Positions 56,413 through 64,000 of a stretch of 64,000 nucleotides of DNA are shown here, piece by piece. The DNA is taken from contig NZ_CP084561.1 of assembly GCF_021789315.1 (NCBI RefSeq), positions 1,984,001 to 2,048,000 of the forward strand, written 5' to 3'. Source of the stretch: Arthrobacter sp. FW305-BF8 (GTDB lineage: Bacteria > Actinomycetota > Actinomycetes > Actinomycetales > Micrococcaceae). Below the pieces are notes generated by a model. That model made no database searches, was not told the origin of the DNA, and saw only the letters and a list, made by a program, of their open reading frames with translations. Position 1 is the first letter of the stretch; every line of letters begins with the position of its first letter. The translations under genes and the position numbers were made by a program.

Positions 56413-57930
56413 CTAGGCCAGGAGATCCTCAACGTAGGCCACGAGCGTGCGCACGGTGCAGCCGGTGCCCTGCTTCGGCGTGTAGCCGTAGGGCGCCCCG
56501 TTGTTGAACGACGGTCCGGCGATGTCGATGTGCGCCCAGGGGATGCTCTGGCCGCCCTTGTCCTTGCCTACGAACTCGCGCAGGAACACGGCTGCCGTCA
56601 TCATGCCGCCGTGGCGCTCACCGATGTTGGCGATGTCCGCCACCTGGGAGTCGAGGCTCGGCCGCAGCTCCTCCGGCAGGGGCATGGGCCACACGAGTTC
56701 GCCGGCCCTGTCCGCGGCCGCTTTCAGCGGGCCGGTCACGCTCTCCGCGCCCATGATGCCGGCGGTGCGGTTCCCGAGCGCGATCAGCTGGGCGCCGGTC
56801 AGGGTGGCAACATCGATGATGGCGTCTGGGTATTCCTGGCTTGCCGCGACGATGCCGTCGGCCATCACCAGCCGGCCTTCGGCGTCGGTGTTCAACACTT
56901 CCACCGTCTTGCCGCCGAACATGGTCAGCACGTCGGCGGGACGGGAGGCAGCGCCGGAGGGCATGTTCTCGGCAATGCACAGCCAGGCGGTTGCCTTGAC
57001 GGGCAGCCCCAGGCCCGCGATGGCCAGCACCGTATTAAGCACGACGGCGGCTCCCGCCATGTCGCTCTTCATGTCACCCATGCCGCGGGCCGGCTTGATG
57101 GAAATGCCACCAGTGTCGAAGGTGATGCCCTTGCCGACCAGGGCGATTTTCCGGGTGGCCTTGGCGGGGGAGTATTCCACCTTGACGAGCCGGGGCTGCC
57201 GGGCGGAGCCCTTGCCGACGCCCATGATGCCGCCGAAGCCTTCCTTCTCCAGGCGCTTTTCGTCCCACACCGTGACCTTGACGGGCAGTCCCTTTGACAG
57301 TTCCTTGGCGGCGTCGGCGAACGACTCTGGGTAGAGGTGGCTCGGCGGCTGGTTCACGAGCGAGCGAGTGGCGTTGACGGCCTTGCCCAGCAGGCGCGCA
57401 CGGTCAAGTGCCCCGTTCAGGTCCTTGTCGCCGGCCAGTTCAGTGAAGATGGCGACGTTCGCCACGGGATCCTTGAGCCCGTCCTTGGATGAACGAAACT
57501 CGGTGAAGGAGTACGCGCCTAGCGCGGCACCCTCGGCGATGGCGGCAACATCGGCGATATCCGCCGTCGGGAAGGCCAGCGTGACCGAGGACAGGCCGGC
57601 AAGCTGGCGGACCGCGGAGCCGGCGGCGCGGCGCAGCGCCTCGCCTGTAACCTTTCCTCCGGCGCCGACCTTGCCGACGCCTGCCAGGACCAGGATTCCG
57701 GAGCCCGTTTCCGGAAGGCCGGGAAGGCGGACCGCCTGGTCCGGAGCGCCGGTGATGCCGAGGACCTTCAGGGACTCGGCCAGTGCCTCGACGGACTTCG
57801 CAGTCAACGGGTTGTCCAGCAGGAACGGGCCGTCGGTGCCCTGTCCGACGCCGATGACCACTGCGTCGCTTGCCGCCTTCTTCAGGTCCCTTGCAATGGC
57901 ACTAAGGTTGACTTCAGTATTCTTGACCAC
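56413..57930 (-). CDS. pepA: Leucyl aminopeptidase (M17, PepA family)
   Basis: A 505-residue di-metal aminopeptidase. The C-terminal catalytic domain shows LVGKGITFDTGGISIKPARG with the metal Lys/Asp, MKSDMAGAAVVL, and the signature NTDAEGRLVMAD. The N-terminal macro-like domain is present (SAIARDLKKAASDAVVIGVG onward). It removes N-terminal residues from peptides and could act after the tricorn protease encoded 5 kb away, both being cytosolic peptidases (inference). GTG at 57930 has GAGGA about ten bases upstream. Confidence 0.94.
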   Translation of the reverse strand: MVKNTEVNLSAIARDLKKAASDAVVIGVGQGTDGPFLLDNPLTAKSVEALAESLKVLGITGAPDQAVRLPGLPETGSGILVLAGVGKVGAGGKVTGEALRRAAGSAVRQLAGLSSVTLAFPTADIADVAAIAEGAALGAYSFTEFRSSKDGLKDPVANVAIFTELAGDKDLNGALDRARLLGKAVNATRSLVNQPPSHLYPESFADAAKELSKGLPVKVTVWDEKRLEKEGFGGIMGVGKGSARQPRLVKVEYSPAKATRKIALVGKGITFDTGGISIKPARGMGDMKSDMAGAAVVLNTVLAIAGLGLPVKATAWLCIAENMPSGAASRPADVLTMFGGKTVEVLNTDAEGRLVMADGIVAASQEYPDAIIDVATLTGAQLIALGNRTAGIMGAESVTGPLKAAADRAGELVWPMPLPEELRPSLDSQVADIANIGERHGGMMTAAVFLREFVGKDKGGQSIPWAHIDIAGPSFNNGAPYGYTPKQGTGCTVRTLVAYVEDLLA

Positions 57931-58136
57931 GAGGATCGGTCCTCAATTCTCTGTGATTGTTCGGGCAGGGAGCGCAGGCAAATGAGCCAATTCCGATCGT
58001 AGTCTCTCGGTCCGCAACTGCGGGGAAGCGCCCGGGAGCCGGGCCGGTTGAGAGCCGCGCCACAGCGCGCCGAGGAATGACGCCGCTCTGCCGGGTGTTA
58101 TGCAGATTAACTCCCTGACCACGAAAGGAACTCACC

Positions 58137-59075
58137 GTGTTTGAAAGGATTTCCGGCTCGCTGCTGGACCCCGATGCGCTCTACGCCAAGAACATTGGGC
58201 TGTTCCATAACCCTGAGCTCCGCGGGCTGAACCTGGTGATGGGCTTCACCGGTTTCGCCGACGCCGGCCACGTGGTCCGGCAGATCACGGACGAACTGCT
58301 GGACACGCTCGACTCCGAACGTGTTGCCGTGTTCGACGCCGACCAGTTGATGGATTACCGGTCCCGGCGCCCGCATGTGACCTTTGTTGAGGACCATCTG
58401 CAGGACTACCAGCCGCCCACCCTGGCCTTGTACAGGCTGGTTGACGGGCTGGGCAAGCCCTTCCTGTTCCTCGCCGGTTTTGAACCGGATCTGCAGTGGG
58501 AACGCTTTGCCCGTGCCGTGGTGCAGATCGTCGAGGCACTGGACGTCAACCTGGTGACCTGGATCCACTCGATTCCCATGCCCGTGCCCCACACCCGTCC
58601 CGTCGGAGTGACTGTGCACGGCAACCGGCCCGAACTCATTGAAGGCATCTCCTCCTGGAAGCCGACCGTGGAAGTGCCGGCCGCCGTCGGGCATGTCCTG
58701 GAACTCCGCCTGACCGACGCCGGCCGCAACGTTGCCGGGTACGTGATCCACGTGCCGCACTACCTGGCCGAGGCGGAGTACCCCACCGCCGCTGTGGCCG
58801 GACTGGAGTACCTGGGGGCCGCCACCTCGCTGATGCTGCCGACCGACAGGCTGCGCGAGTCCGGCCGTGAAGTGGGCCGGCAGATTGCAGAGCAGATCGA
58901 GGCCTCGGAGGAAGTCCAACAGGTGGTGGCCCGGCTCGAGGCCCGCTATGACGAAAAGGCCGAGGGCACGGTGCGCCGGTCCCTGCTCGCCAACGAGAAC
59001 GACGAACTGCCCGACGGCGATGCCCTGGGCGCCGCTGTGGAGGCCTACCTCGCGCGGGAGAATCCCGCGACGTAA
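58137..59075 (+). CDS. PAC2-family protein (proteasome-assembly-chaperone-like)
   Basis: A 312-residue protein of the PAC2 family with LNLVMGFTGFADAGHVVRQI near residues 31-50, the FDADQLMDYRSRRP segment and IPMPVPHTRPV. Families with this fold include the eukaryotic proteasome-assembly chaperone 2, but in actinobacteria the role is unknown. AAAGGA lies eight bases before the GTG at 58137. It is divergent from pepA; the 206-base gap shows no clear operator. Its neighbour downstream is an MFS gene with its own promoter. Confidence 0.88.
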   Translation: MFERISGSLLDPDALYAKNIGLFHNPELRGLNLVMGFTGFADAGHVVRQITDELLDTLDSERVAVFDADQLMDYRSRRPHVTFVEDHLQDYQPPTLALYRLVDGLGKPFLFLAGFEPDLQWERFARAVVQIVEALDVNLVTWIHSIPMPVPHTRPVGVTVHGNRPELIEGISSWKPTVEVPAAVGHVLELRLTDAGRNVAGYVIHVPHYLAEAEYPTAAVAGLEYLGAATSLMLPTDRLRESGREVGRQIAEQIEASEEVQQVVARLEARYDEKAEGTVRRSLLANENDELPDGDALGAAVEAYLARENPAT

Positions 59076-59156
59076 GCCCGGTCACGGGGAGGCATAAGAC
59101 TCATCACTGCAGGGCTGAAACCGTGCGAATTAAATAGTATTTTTGATCCCGCTGAG

Positions 59157-59162
59157 GATAAT
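59157..59162 (+). promoter_or_regulatory. -10 element of a leaderless MFS-transporter mRNA
   Basis: GATAAT lies six bases before the GTG at 59169, in an AT-rich stretch (TAAATAGTAT upstream). There is no clear ribosome-binding site. Confidence 0.55.
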
Positions 59163-59168
59163 AAAAGG

Positions 59169-60509
59169 GTGACTGCACCCCGCGCCTGGCTCATCTGGTC
59201 CATTGGCATCTTCTCGTACCTCGTGGCTGTGACGCAGCGTACGTCGTTCGGTGTGGTTGGGCTGGAGGCCACGGAGAGGTTCCATGCCAGTGCCTCGGCC
59301 ATCTCCTTTTTCACGGTGCTGCAGCTGCTGGTGTACGCCGGACTTCAGATTCCGGTGGGCGTGCTGGTGGACAGGTTCGGCTCCCGCGCCATGATCGCCG
59401 GGGGCGCCCTGCTGATGGGTTTCGGCCAGCTGCAGCTGGCGTTTGCGGACAGCGTCCCGGCAGGTGTGCTGGGCCGGGTGCTCGTGGGTGCGGGCGACGC
59501 CATGACCTTCATCTCCGTCATCCGGCTGATTCCGCTGTGGTTCGCGCCAGCCCGGGTTCCGCTGCTGACCCAGCTGACCGGCATGTCCGGACAGCTCGGC
59601 CAGCTGCTGAGCGTGGTGCCGTTCGCCTTCATCCTGCACGCCGCCGGCTGGACCCCGGCGTTCCTTGCGCTGGCCGGATTCTCCGGTGTCGCCGTCGTGC
59701 TGGTGGTCCTGATGCTGCAGGATGTCCCGCCCGGCACGCCCAGGCAGGACGCAGCCAAGGGGCTGCGCGCCACTGGCGTTTCCCTGTCCCGTGCGTGGAA
59801 GCAGCCGGGGACGCGGCTGGGAATGTGGAGCCACTTCACGATCCAGTTCAGCGGTACCGTGTTCGCGATGACCTGGGGCTACCCGTTCCTGATTTCGGCG
59901 CAGGGGCTCGACGCCGGCACCGTCGCCTCGCTCATGTCCCTCTACGTGGCCGGCGCCATCGGGGCCGGGCCGCTGATCGGACGCTTTGTTGCGCGGCACC
60001 CCCTCCGGCGCTCCACCATGGTGCTCCTCCTCGTCGCTGCCACCGCGGCGGCCTGGGCAGCCGTGCTGCTGTATCCCGGCCGCTCACCGCTGTGGCTGCT
60101 GGCGGTCCTCGTCGTGGTGCTGGCCATCGGCGGCCCGGGTTCCATGATCGGCTTCGACTTCGCCCGCACCTTTAACCCGGCCCACCGGATCGGGACCGCC
60201 ACGGGCATCGTCAACGTCGGCGGCTTCTTTGCAGCGCTCATGGCCATCTACCTGATCGGCGCCGTGCTGGACATCCTCAACTCGACGGGCTTTTCCCGCG
60301 GGGAGCTCTACGGCCTGGAGCCGTTCCGCATCGCGCTCTGCGTCCACTTCCTGATCCTCGGCGTTGGCTCCGTCGCCATGCTGGTGGTCCGGCGCAAGGT
60401 CCGCCGGCAGATGGCGGCGCAGGGCGTGGTGGTGCCTCCGCTGTTGCAGGCAATGGCCCAGCAGCGCAGGGCGCGGATTGCCCGCCGTAAGACTCCTTCC
60501 CGCGACTAG
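59169..60509 (+). CDS. Major facilitator superfamily transporter
   Basis: A 446-residue membrane protein with about twelve hydrophobic segments. The MFS loop 2-3 signature appears as GVLVDRFGSRAMIAGG (about residues 63-78) and the central loop is basic (RQDAAKGLRATGVSLSRAWK). The C-terminus is Arg-rich. The substrate cannot be told from the sequence; the first helix region (YLVAVTQRTSFGVVGLEA) resembles nitrate/small-anion or sugar-acid transporters of the same fold only loosely. GTG at 59169 follows a -10 element at six bases. Confidence 0.9.
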   Translation: MTAPRAWLIWSIGIFSYLVAVTQRTSFGVVGLEATERFHASASAISFFTVLQLLVYAGLQIPVGVLVDRFGSRAMIAGGALLMGFGQLQLAFADSVPAGVLGRVLVGAGDAMTFISVIRLIPLWFAPARVPLLTQLTGMSGQLGQLLSVVPFAFILHAAGWTPAFLALAGFSGVAVVLVVLMLQDVPPGTPRQDAAKGLRATGVSLSRAWKQPGTRLGMWSHFTIQFSGTVFAMTWGYPFLISAQGLDAGTVASLMSLYVAGAIGAGPLIGRFVARHPLRRSTMVLLLVAATAAAWAAVLLYPGRSPLWLLAVLVVVLAIGGPGSMIGFDFARTFNPAHRIGTATGIVNVGGFFAALMAIYLIGAVLDILNSTGFSRGELYGLEPFRIALCVHFLILGVGSVAMLVVRRKVRRQMAAQGVVVPPLLQAMAQQRRARIARRKTPSRD

Positions 60510-60532
60510 GGGTTTCATCCCTGCTGATTCCG

Positions 60533-60541
60533 TTGTCCACA
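60533..60541 (+). promoter_or_regulatory. Lone DnaA-box match (TTGTCCACA)
   Basis: TTGTCCACA, the form preferred in high-GC actinobacteria, occurs once in the 83-base gap upstream of the DUF4192 gene. Single copy; function uncertain. Confidence 0.35.
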
Positions 60542-60561
60542 TAGGAAATCTTTCTGTCGCA

Positions 60562-60581
60562 CCGACGGTAACCGCCGTCGG
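60562..60581 (+). promoter_or_regulatory. Inverted repeat next to the DUF4192 ribosome site
   Basis: CCGACGG (60562-60568) and CCGTCGG (60575-60581) form a 7-base perfect inverted repeat with loop TAACCG, ending where the GGAAG ribosome site (60580-60584) begins. It may be an operator or an mRNA hairpin limiting translation. Confidence 0.35.
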
Positions 60582-60592
60582 AAGCTGTTTTC

Positions 60593-61975
60593 ATGACAGC
60601 ACCCGAGCATCTCATTATCAGCGGACCCGAAGACATCCTCGGCTACATCCCGCACAGTCTTGGCTACTGGCCGTCGCAGAGCCTCGTAGCCATGACCATG
60701 CAGGGCAAGCGCCTCGGAGCGACACTTCGGGTAGACCTCCCGGAGGGCGGCGGACGCCGCGGCCGGGAGGCATTCGCCAGGACCGTGGCGGAGTACCTTC
60801 TGGCAGACAAGGAAGCCGACGGCACGCTGCTGGTCTTCTTTGCCGATGGCGGTTATAGCGACAGCCTCAACGACGACGGCCTTTATGACGACGGCCTTAA
60901 CGATGACGGCAGAGAGGGTGCCGCGGCGTTGTCCTTTCGGCCCTTACTCGCCGATCTGGAATGCGCGCTCGGCCTGGCCGGCATGCCGGTGCGGGATGCC
61001 TGGCGCGTCGGCGGCGAGTACTGGCGCAACGTTTACTGCACTGACAGCAGCTGCTGCCCGCCGCCAGGGCGGCCCATCGCCGAGATCCGGGACAGCAGGC
61101 TCAATGCCGAAATGGTGTATCTGGGCAGCAGCGTCGGCGTTCCTCCCGGTACTCCTTCGCCCGGCGCCGCGGACACTCCGGCAGCGGATAATGCGGTTGT
61201 CATGGCAGCTGAACGCGAGTGGACTCTGGCCTTGGCCGGTAAGGGGACTCTTCGGGCGCAGTTCGACGCGGTCCTCGATGCCTGGGCAGCTGCACTGGAA
61301 GCCGTTTCGCCTGAGGCTGTACCGGGGGGAGGCGTCCCCGGGGGATCGGCGCTGCTTGCGGCCCGTTCGCTCTCGGGCCTTCCTGACGGCCTTGAACCTG
61401 AACTCGCCGGCTTCCTGCGCGCGTCCCTCCGTGTTCCAGCCTGGCGCGACGCGGTCCTCGTGATGGCCGCCGCAGGGCGCGCCGCAGCGGCCGCAGGTGC
61501 GGAAGCCTTTGGGATTTTCTCCGCGGGGGAGCGATTGCCCGTGTCCTACCCGCCGCTGCCTGAACGGCATGTGTCCCCGAGCTGTTCTGAACAAGGGCAG
61601 GCACCAATCAACCCCAACCTCCTGCCGGTCTCCGGCTGCGACGCCGATGCGCTGCCCGGCTATGGCGAAGTCCTGTTGGGCCTGAGTCCACCGGTGCCGG
61701 ACTGGGACACGCTGAACCGCCTGGAAGGCCTGATGGAGGAGCTCTCGTGCGGCGGGGGTGAGGCGCAGGCCGCGGCGCTAACGGCGGCTGGCTGGATCGA
61801 ATGGTGCCGCGGGAGGGGCTCCTTCGCGCACGCATCATTGACCCGGGCCCTCGAAGCCAGCCCGGGGTACCGGTTGGCCGAGCTGCTGTCCGAGGTGGTC
61901 CGGCGTGGAACGATCTGCGGGTGGGCGGGGCGCCGTGAAGCCGCATGGCAGAAATTCGGATCGGACGCTGCGTAG
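60593..61975 (+). CDS. DUF4192 domain protein
   Basis: A 460-residue protein of the actinobacterial DUF4192 family: ISGPEDILGYIPHSLGYWPS near the N-terminus, then SLVAMTMQGKRLGATLRVDL, and a C-terminal part with AAALTAAGWIEWCRGRGSFA and ALEASPGYRLAELL. The function is unknown. A repeated DDG motif (SLNDDGLYDDGLNDDG, about residues 92-107) is an in-frame duplication. GGAAG lies nine bases before the ATG at 60593. Family members typically lie near sigA in Arthrobacter relatives (from memory), as here. Confidence 0.87.
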   Translation: MTAPEHLIISGPEDILGYIPHSLGYWPSQSLVAMTMQGKRLGATLRVDLPEGGGRRGREAFARTVAEYLLADKEADGTLLVFFADGGYSDSLNDDGLYDDGLNDDGREGAAALSFRPLLADLECALGLAGMPVRDAWRVGGEYWRNVYCTDSSCCPPPGRPIAEIRDSRLNAEMVYLGSSVGVPPGTPSPGAADTPAADNAVVMAAEREWTLALAGKGTLRAQFDAVLDAWAAALEAVSPEAVPGGGVPGGSALLAARSLSGLPDGLEPELAGFLRASLRVPAWRDAVLVMAAAGRAAAAAGAEAFGIFSAGERLPVSYPPLPERHVSPSCSEQGQAPINPNLLPVSGCDADALPGYGEVLLGLSPPVPDWDTLNRLEGLMEELSCGGGEAQAAALTAAGWIEWCRGRGSFAHASLTRALEASPGYRLAELLSEVVRRGTICGWAGRREAAWQKFGSDAA

Positions 61976-62245
61976 ACCCGGGCCTCCCGTAGCCTGCCGG
62001 TGGGGTCTATTACGGCCCGGTCGGCCCCTGGCGCGGAAATCCGTGAGACAATGGAGGCCGAGACCCGGTTGGGTCCGTGAATCAATGCTTGCAGTGGATC
62101 CCATTCGGGAACATTGCGGCCGCTCCGGCAGTTCTACTTAGTGGCCCTGTCGGTCGGATGCATCTGATGTGAATCACGGACTTGACAGGGTCATAGTGGT
62201 GTTGCCCGAAGGTGACTCCACAGACCGCCGCTAGAAAGGTTTTCT

Positions 62246-63514
62246 GTGACCCCGTCTTCCGCGAAGAAGGAACCCGCCGCCCTGGCCGTTGAAACTGCCG
62301 AGGAGAAGCCGGCGGCATCCAGCGCCAAGCGTGGCGCCACCCGTGCCGCTGGGAAGCCCGAGCCCAAGAAGCGCGGACCCAAGCCCGGAGCCAAGGCTGC
62401 GGCCGAAGCTGCCGGAAGCCGCTCAACCGATGACGACGCTGAAGTCGAGGAGGACCTCGACGACGCGCAGCCCGACACCGCTGATCTGGTCGATGAACCC
62501 GACGAGGCCGGCAAGGAAGCCGCAGCGCCTACGGGTTCGGGATTCGTTTACTCTGACGCCGATGACGACGACGCACCTGTCCAGCAGGTCATGTCGGCAG
62601 GCGCCACCGCCGACCCCGTCAAGGACTACCTGAAGCAGATCGGCAAGGTAGCCCTCCTGAACGCCGAACAGGAAGTTGACCTCGCGCTCCGCATTGAGGC
62701 CGGCCTGTTCGCCGAAGAGAAGATCGCCGCCGACGACGGCTCCATGGACCCGAAGTACAAGCGCGAGCTTGAGTTCATCATCCATGACGGCAAGCGCGCC
62801 AAGAACCACCTTCTCGAGGCCAACCTCCGCCTCGTGGTGTCACTGGCCAAGCGCTACACCGGTCGCGGCATGCTGTTCCTGGACCTCATCCAGGAAGGCA
62901 ACCTCGGCCTTATCCGTGCCGTCGAGAAGTTCGACTACACCAAGGGCTTCAAGTTCTCCACCTACGCCACTTGGTGGATCCGCCAGGCCATCACCCGCGC
63001 CATGGCGGACCAGGCCCGCACCATCCGTATTCCGGTGCACATGGTGGAAGTCATCAACAAGCTGGCTCGTGTCCAGCGCCAGATGCTGCAGGACCTGGGC
63101 CGCGAACCCACGCCCGAAGAGCTGGCGCTCGAGCTCGACATGACCCCCGAGAAGGTCGTCGAGGTCCAGAAGTACGGCCGCGAGCCTATTTCGCTGCACA
63201 CCCCGCTTGGCGAGGACGGCGACTCCGAGTTCGGCGACCTGATCGAGGACTCCGAAGCCGTGGTACCGGCCGACGCCGTGAGCTTCACCCTGCTGCAGGA
63301 ACAGCTGCACTCCGTGCTGGACACCCTGTCCGAGCGCGAAGCCGGTGTTGTGGCCATGCGGTTCGGCCTCACGGATGGCCAGCCGAAGACTTTAGACGAA
63401 ATCGGCAAGGTCTACGGCGTTACCCGTGAGCGCATCCGTCAGATCGAATCCAAGACCATGTCCAAGCTCCGCCACCCGTCCCGGTCGCAGGTCCTTCGGG
63501 ACTACCTGGACTAG
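62246..63514 (+). CDS. sigA: Principal RNA polymerase sigma factor (SigA/RpoD)
   Basis: A 422-residue group 1 sigma-70. The N-terminal ~110 residues are Ala/Lys/Glu-rich, as in actinobacterial SigA/HrdB, instead of a conserved region 1.1. Region 1.2 starts DPVKDYLKQIGKVALLN; regions 2.1-2.4 contain NLRLVVSLAKRYTGRGMLFL and YATWWIRQAITRAMADQART; region 3 is RIPVHMVEVINKL; region 4.2 is DEIGKVYGVTRERIRQIE with the -35-binding helix. It directs RNA polymerase to housekeeping promoters. GTG at 62246 is preceded by AGAAAGG. A terminator follows. Confidence 0.96.
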   Translation: MTPSSAKKEPAALAVETAEEKPAASSAKRGATRAAGKPEPKKRGPKPGAKAAAEAAGSRSTDDDAEVEEDLDDAQPDTADLVDEPDEAGKEAAAPTGSGFVYSDADDDDAPVQQVMSAGATADPVKDYLKQIGKVALLNAEQEVDLALRIEAGLFAEEKIAADDGSMDPKYKRELEFIIHDGKRAKNHLLEANLRLVVSLAKRYTGRGMLFLDLIQEGNLGLIRAVEKFDYTKGFKFSTYATWWIRQAITRAMADQARTIRIPVHMVEVINKLARVQRQMLQDLGREPTPEELALELDMTPEKVVEVQKYGREPISLHTPLGEDGDSEFGDLIEDSEAVVPADAVSFTLLQEQLHSVLDTLSEREAGVVAMRFGLTDGQPKTLDEIGKVYGVTRERIRQIESKTMSKLRHPSRSQVLRDYLD

Positions 63515-63540
63515 GAAACGCTGGGCTAGTACACGCGAAC

Positions 63541-63585
63541 AAAGGCCAGGCCTTCCGTCGGAAATCGGCGGCAGGCCTGGCCTTT
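63541..63585 (+). terminator. Rho-independent terminator after sigA
   Basis: AAAGGCCAGGCCT (63541-63553) pairs perfectly over 13 bases with AGGCCTGGCCTTT (63573-63585), followed by TGTCG. It lies 26 bases after the sigA stop. Confidence 0.8.
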
Positions 63586-63773
63586 GTCGTACCCGGGTGT
63601 CCCATTGTTGGAACGCGGGACCAGAGACGCGATGAACATGGACGTACGTCGGCGGTCGTGTTGCGGCACACAAGCCCCCGGCGCGGGTGGGCGCTGGCCC
63701 CCGGACCTCGTCTACCATGAGACCGTGCTAGCGGCTTAGCTATGACCCCGTGTCGCGTATCGGCAGCTCTCGA

Positions 63774-63809
63774 TAAAGTACCCAGTCACCGTAAAGTACC
63801 CAGTCACCG
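63774..63809. repeat. 18-base tandem repeat
   Basis: TAAAGTACCCAGTCACCG occurs twice in perfect tandem (63774-63791 and 63792-63809), followed by TAAAAATTTCC, which begins like a third copy. Confidence 0.75.
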
Positions 63810-64000
63810 TAAAAATTTCCGGTCGCCCGCCAGTTGGCCACCGGTCACCGTCCACCGGTCTCCTGGCCAGCCGGCCGGGGCGGCGCACCCCGACCGTTCC
63901 GGTTAACTGCTTCAAGGATCGCTGGACCCATGGTGACTGATTCCATCCGGACAGCTTCCCGATAGTCCGCTTCCAGGTAACCGGGTACCCGGCAGCGGAG

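Larger units (their letters stand above)
63515..64000. other. Non-coding tail after sigA
   Basis: About 486 bases without a recognisable gene. It holds the sigA terminator (63541-63585), an 18-base tandem repeat (63774-63809), several ACCGGT-type short repeats and palindromes (CCGGGTACCCGG near 63981), and probably the upstream region of the next gene, which is outside the window. A TATGACC following GGCTTAGC (about 63735-63745) could be a -10 element. Confidence 0.5.

Noticed and set aside
62169..62177. GTGAATCAC as a CRP/GlxR operator before sigA
   Set aside because: The half-site spacing (one base) does not fit the TGTGA-N6-TCACA pattern.
62182..62187. TTGACA upstream of sigA as a -35
   Set aside because: No acceptable -10 element occurs 16-19 bases downstream (the sequence there is GC-rich), so a promoter could not be drawn with confidence.

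Overview
The window is a contiguous, gene-dense stretch of a high-GC actinobacterial chromosome. Gene content and order point to the Micrococcaceae, in or near Arthrobacter/Pseudarthrobacter: an actinobacterial division-and-cell-wall (dcw) cluster without ftsA or ddl but with pgeF, yggS, sepF, yggT and divIVA/wag31, two glutamine synthetases with glnE, a polyphosphate glucokinase, a tricorn protease, and a MurE whose substrate motif is not the DNPR of diaminopimelate-type enzymes. The genus is my inference. No mobile element, CRISPR array, rRNA or tRNA gene was seen.

Layout. 1-1000: 3' end of dinB and a DUF3040 gene. 1438-22999: dcw cluster, all on +, in the order mraZ, rsmH, ftsL-like, ftsI, murE, murF, mraY, murD, ftsW, murG, murC, ftsQ, ftsZ, pgeF, yggS, sepF, yggT, wag31, lspA, rluD. 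Many neighbours overlap by 4-8 bases, so this is mostly one or a few long operons that make lipid II, build the septum and control polar growth. 23052-33243: dnaE, a flavin reductase, a small membrane protein, hisD, nrdR, then on - ppgK, map and panB, with a 54-residue SPOR protein between map and panB. 33486-41121: nitrogen block with glnA2-glnE on + and glnA1 on -, separated by a VOC protein, a GNAT acetyltransferase and an unrecognised membrane protein. 41393-45000: RDD protein, then on - DUF3817, DUF4191, lipA and lipB. 44986-51697: a repeat-rich Ser/Thr kinase-like receptor, a TIGR01777 epimerase and a tricorn protease. 51784-57930, all on -: OsmC/Ohr peroxidase, small membrane protein, 2-oxoacid dehydrogenase E2 (sucB), E3 (lpdA) and leucyl aminopeptidase. 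LipA and LipB nearby make the lipoyl groups that E2 carries. 58137-63514 on +: PAC2 protein, MFS transporter, DUF4192 protein and the principal sigma factor. The last ~490 bases hold a terminator, an 18-base tandem repeat and no recognisable gene.

Two patterns cut across the genes. First, at least eleven transcription units have a TANNNT -10 hexamer six or seven bases before an ATG/GTG start and no Shine-Dalgarno sequence, the signature of leaderless mRNAs; this also fixes several start codons. Second, many linkers and tails (FtsQ, PgeF, YggS, NrdR, the kinase, tricorn protease, SucB) carry in-frame short tandem repeats. Most of the window is conserved housekeeping sequence. The least described items are the repeat-rich kinase, the unrecognised membrane proteins at 27324 and 38920, the SPOR microprotein, and the regulatory DNA around mraZ, ftsZ and nrdR. 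Start codons were chosen by eye and some differ from the longest possible reading frame.
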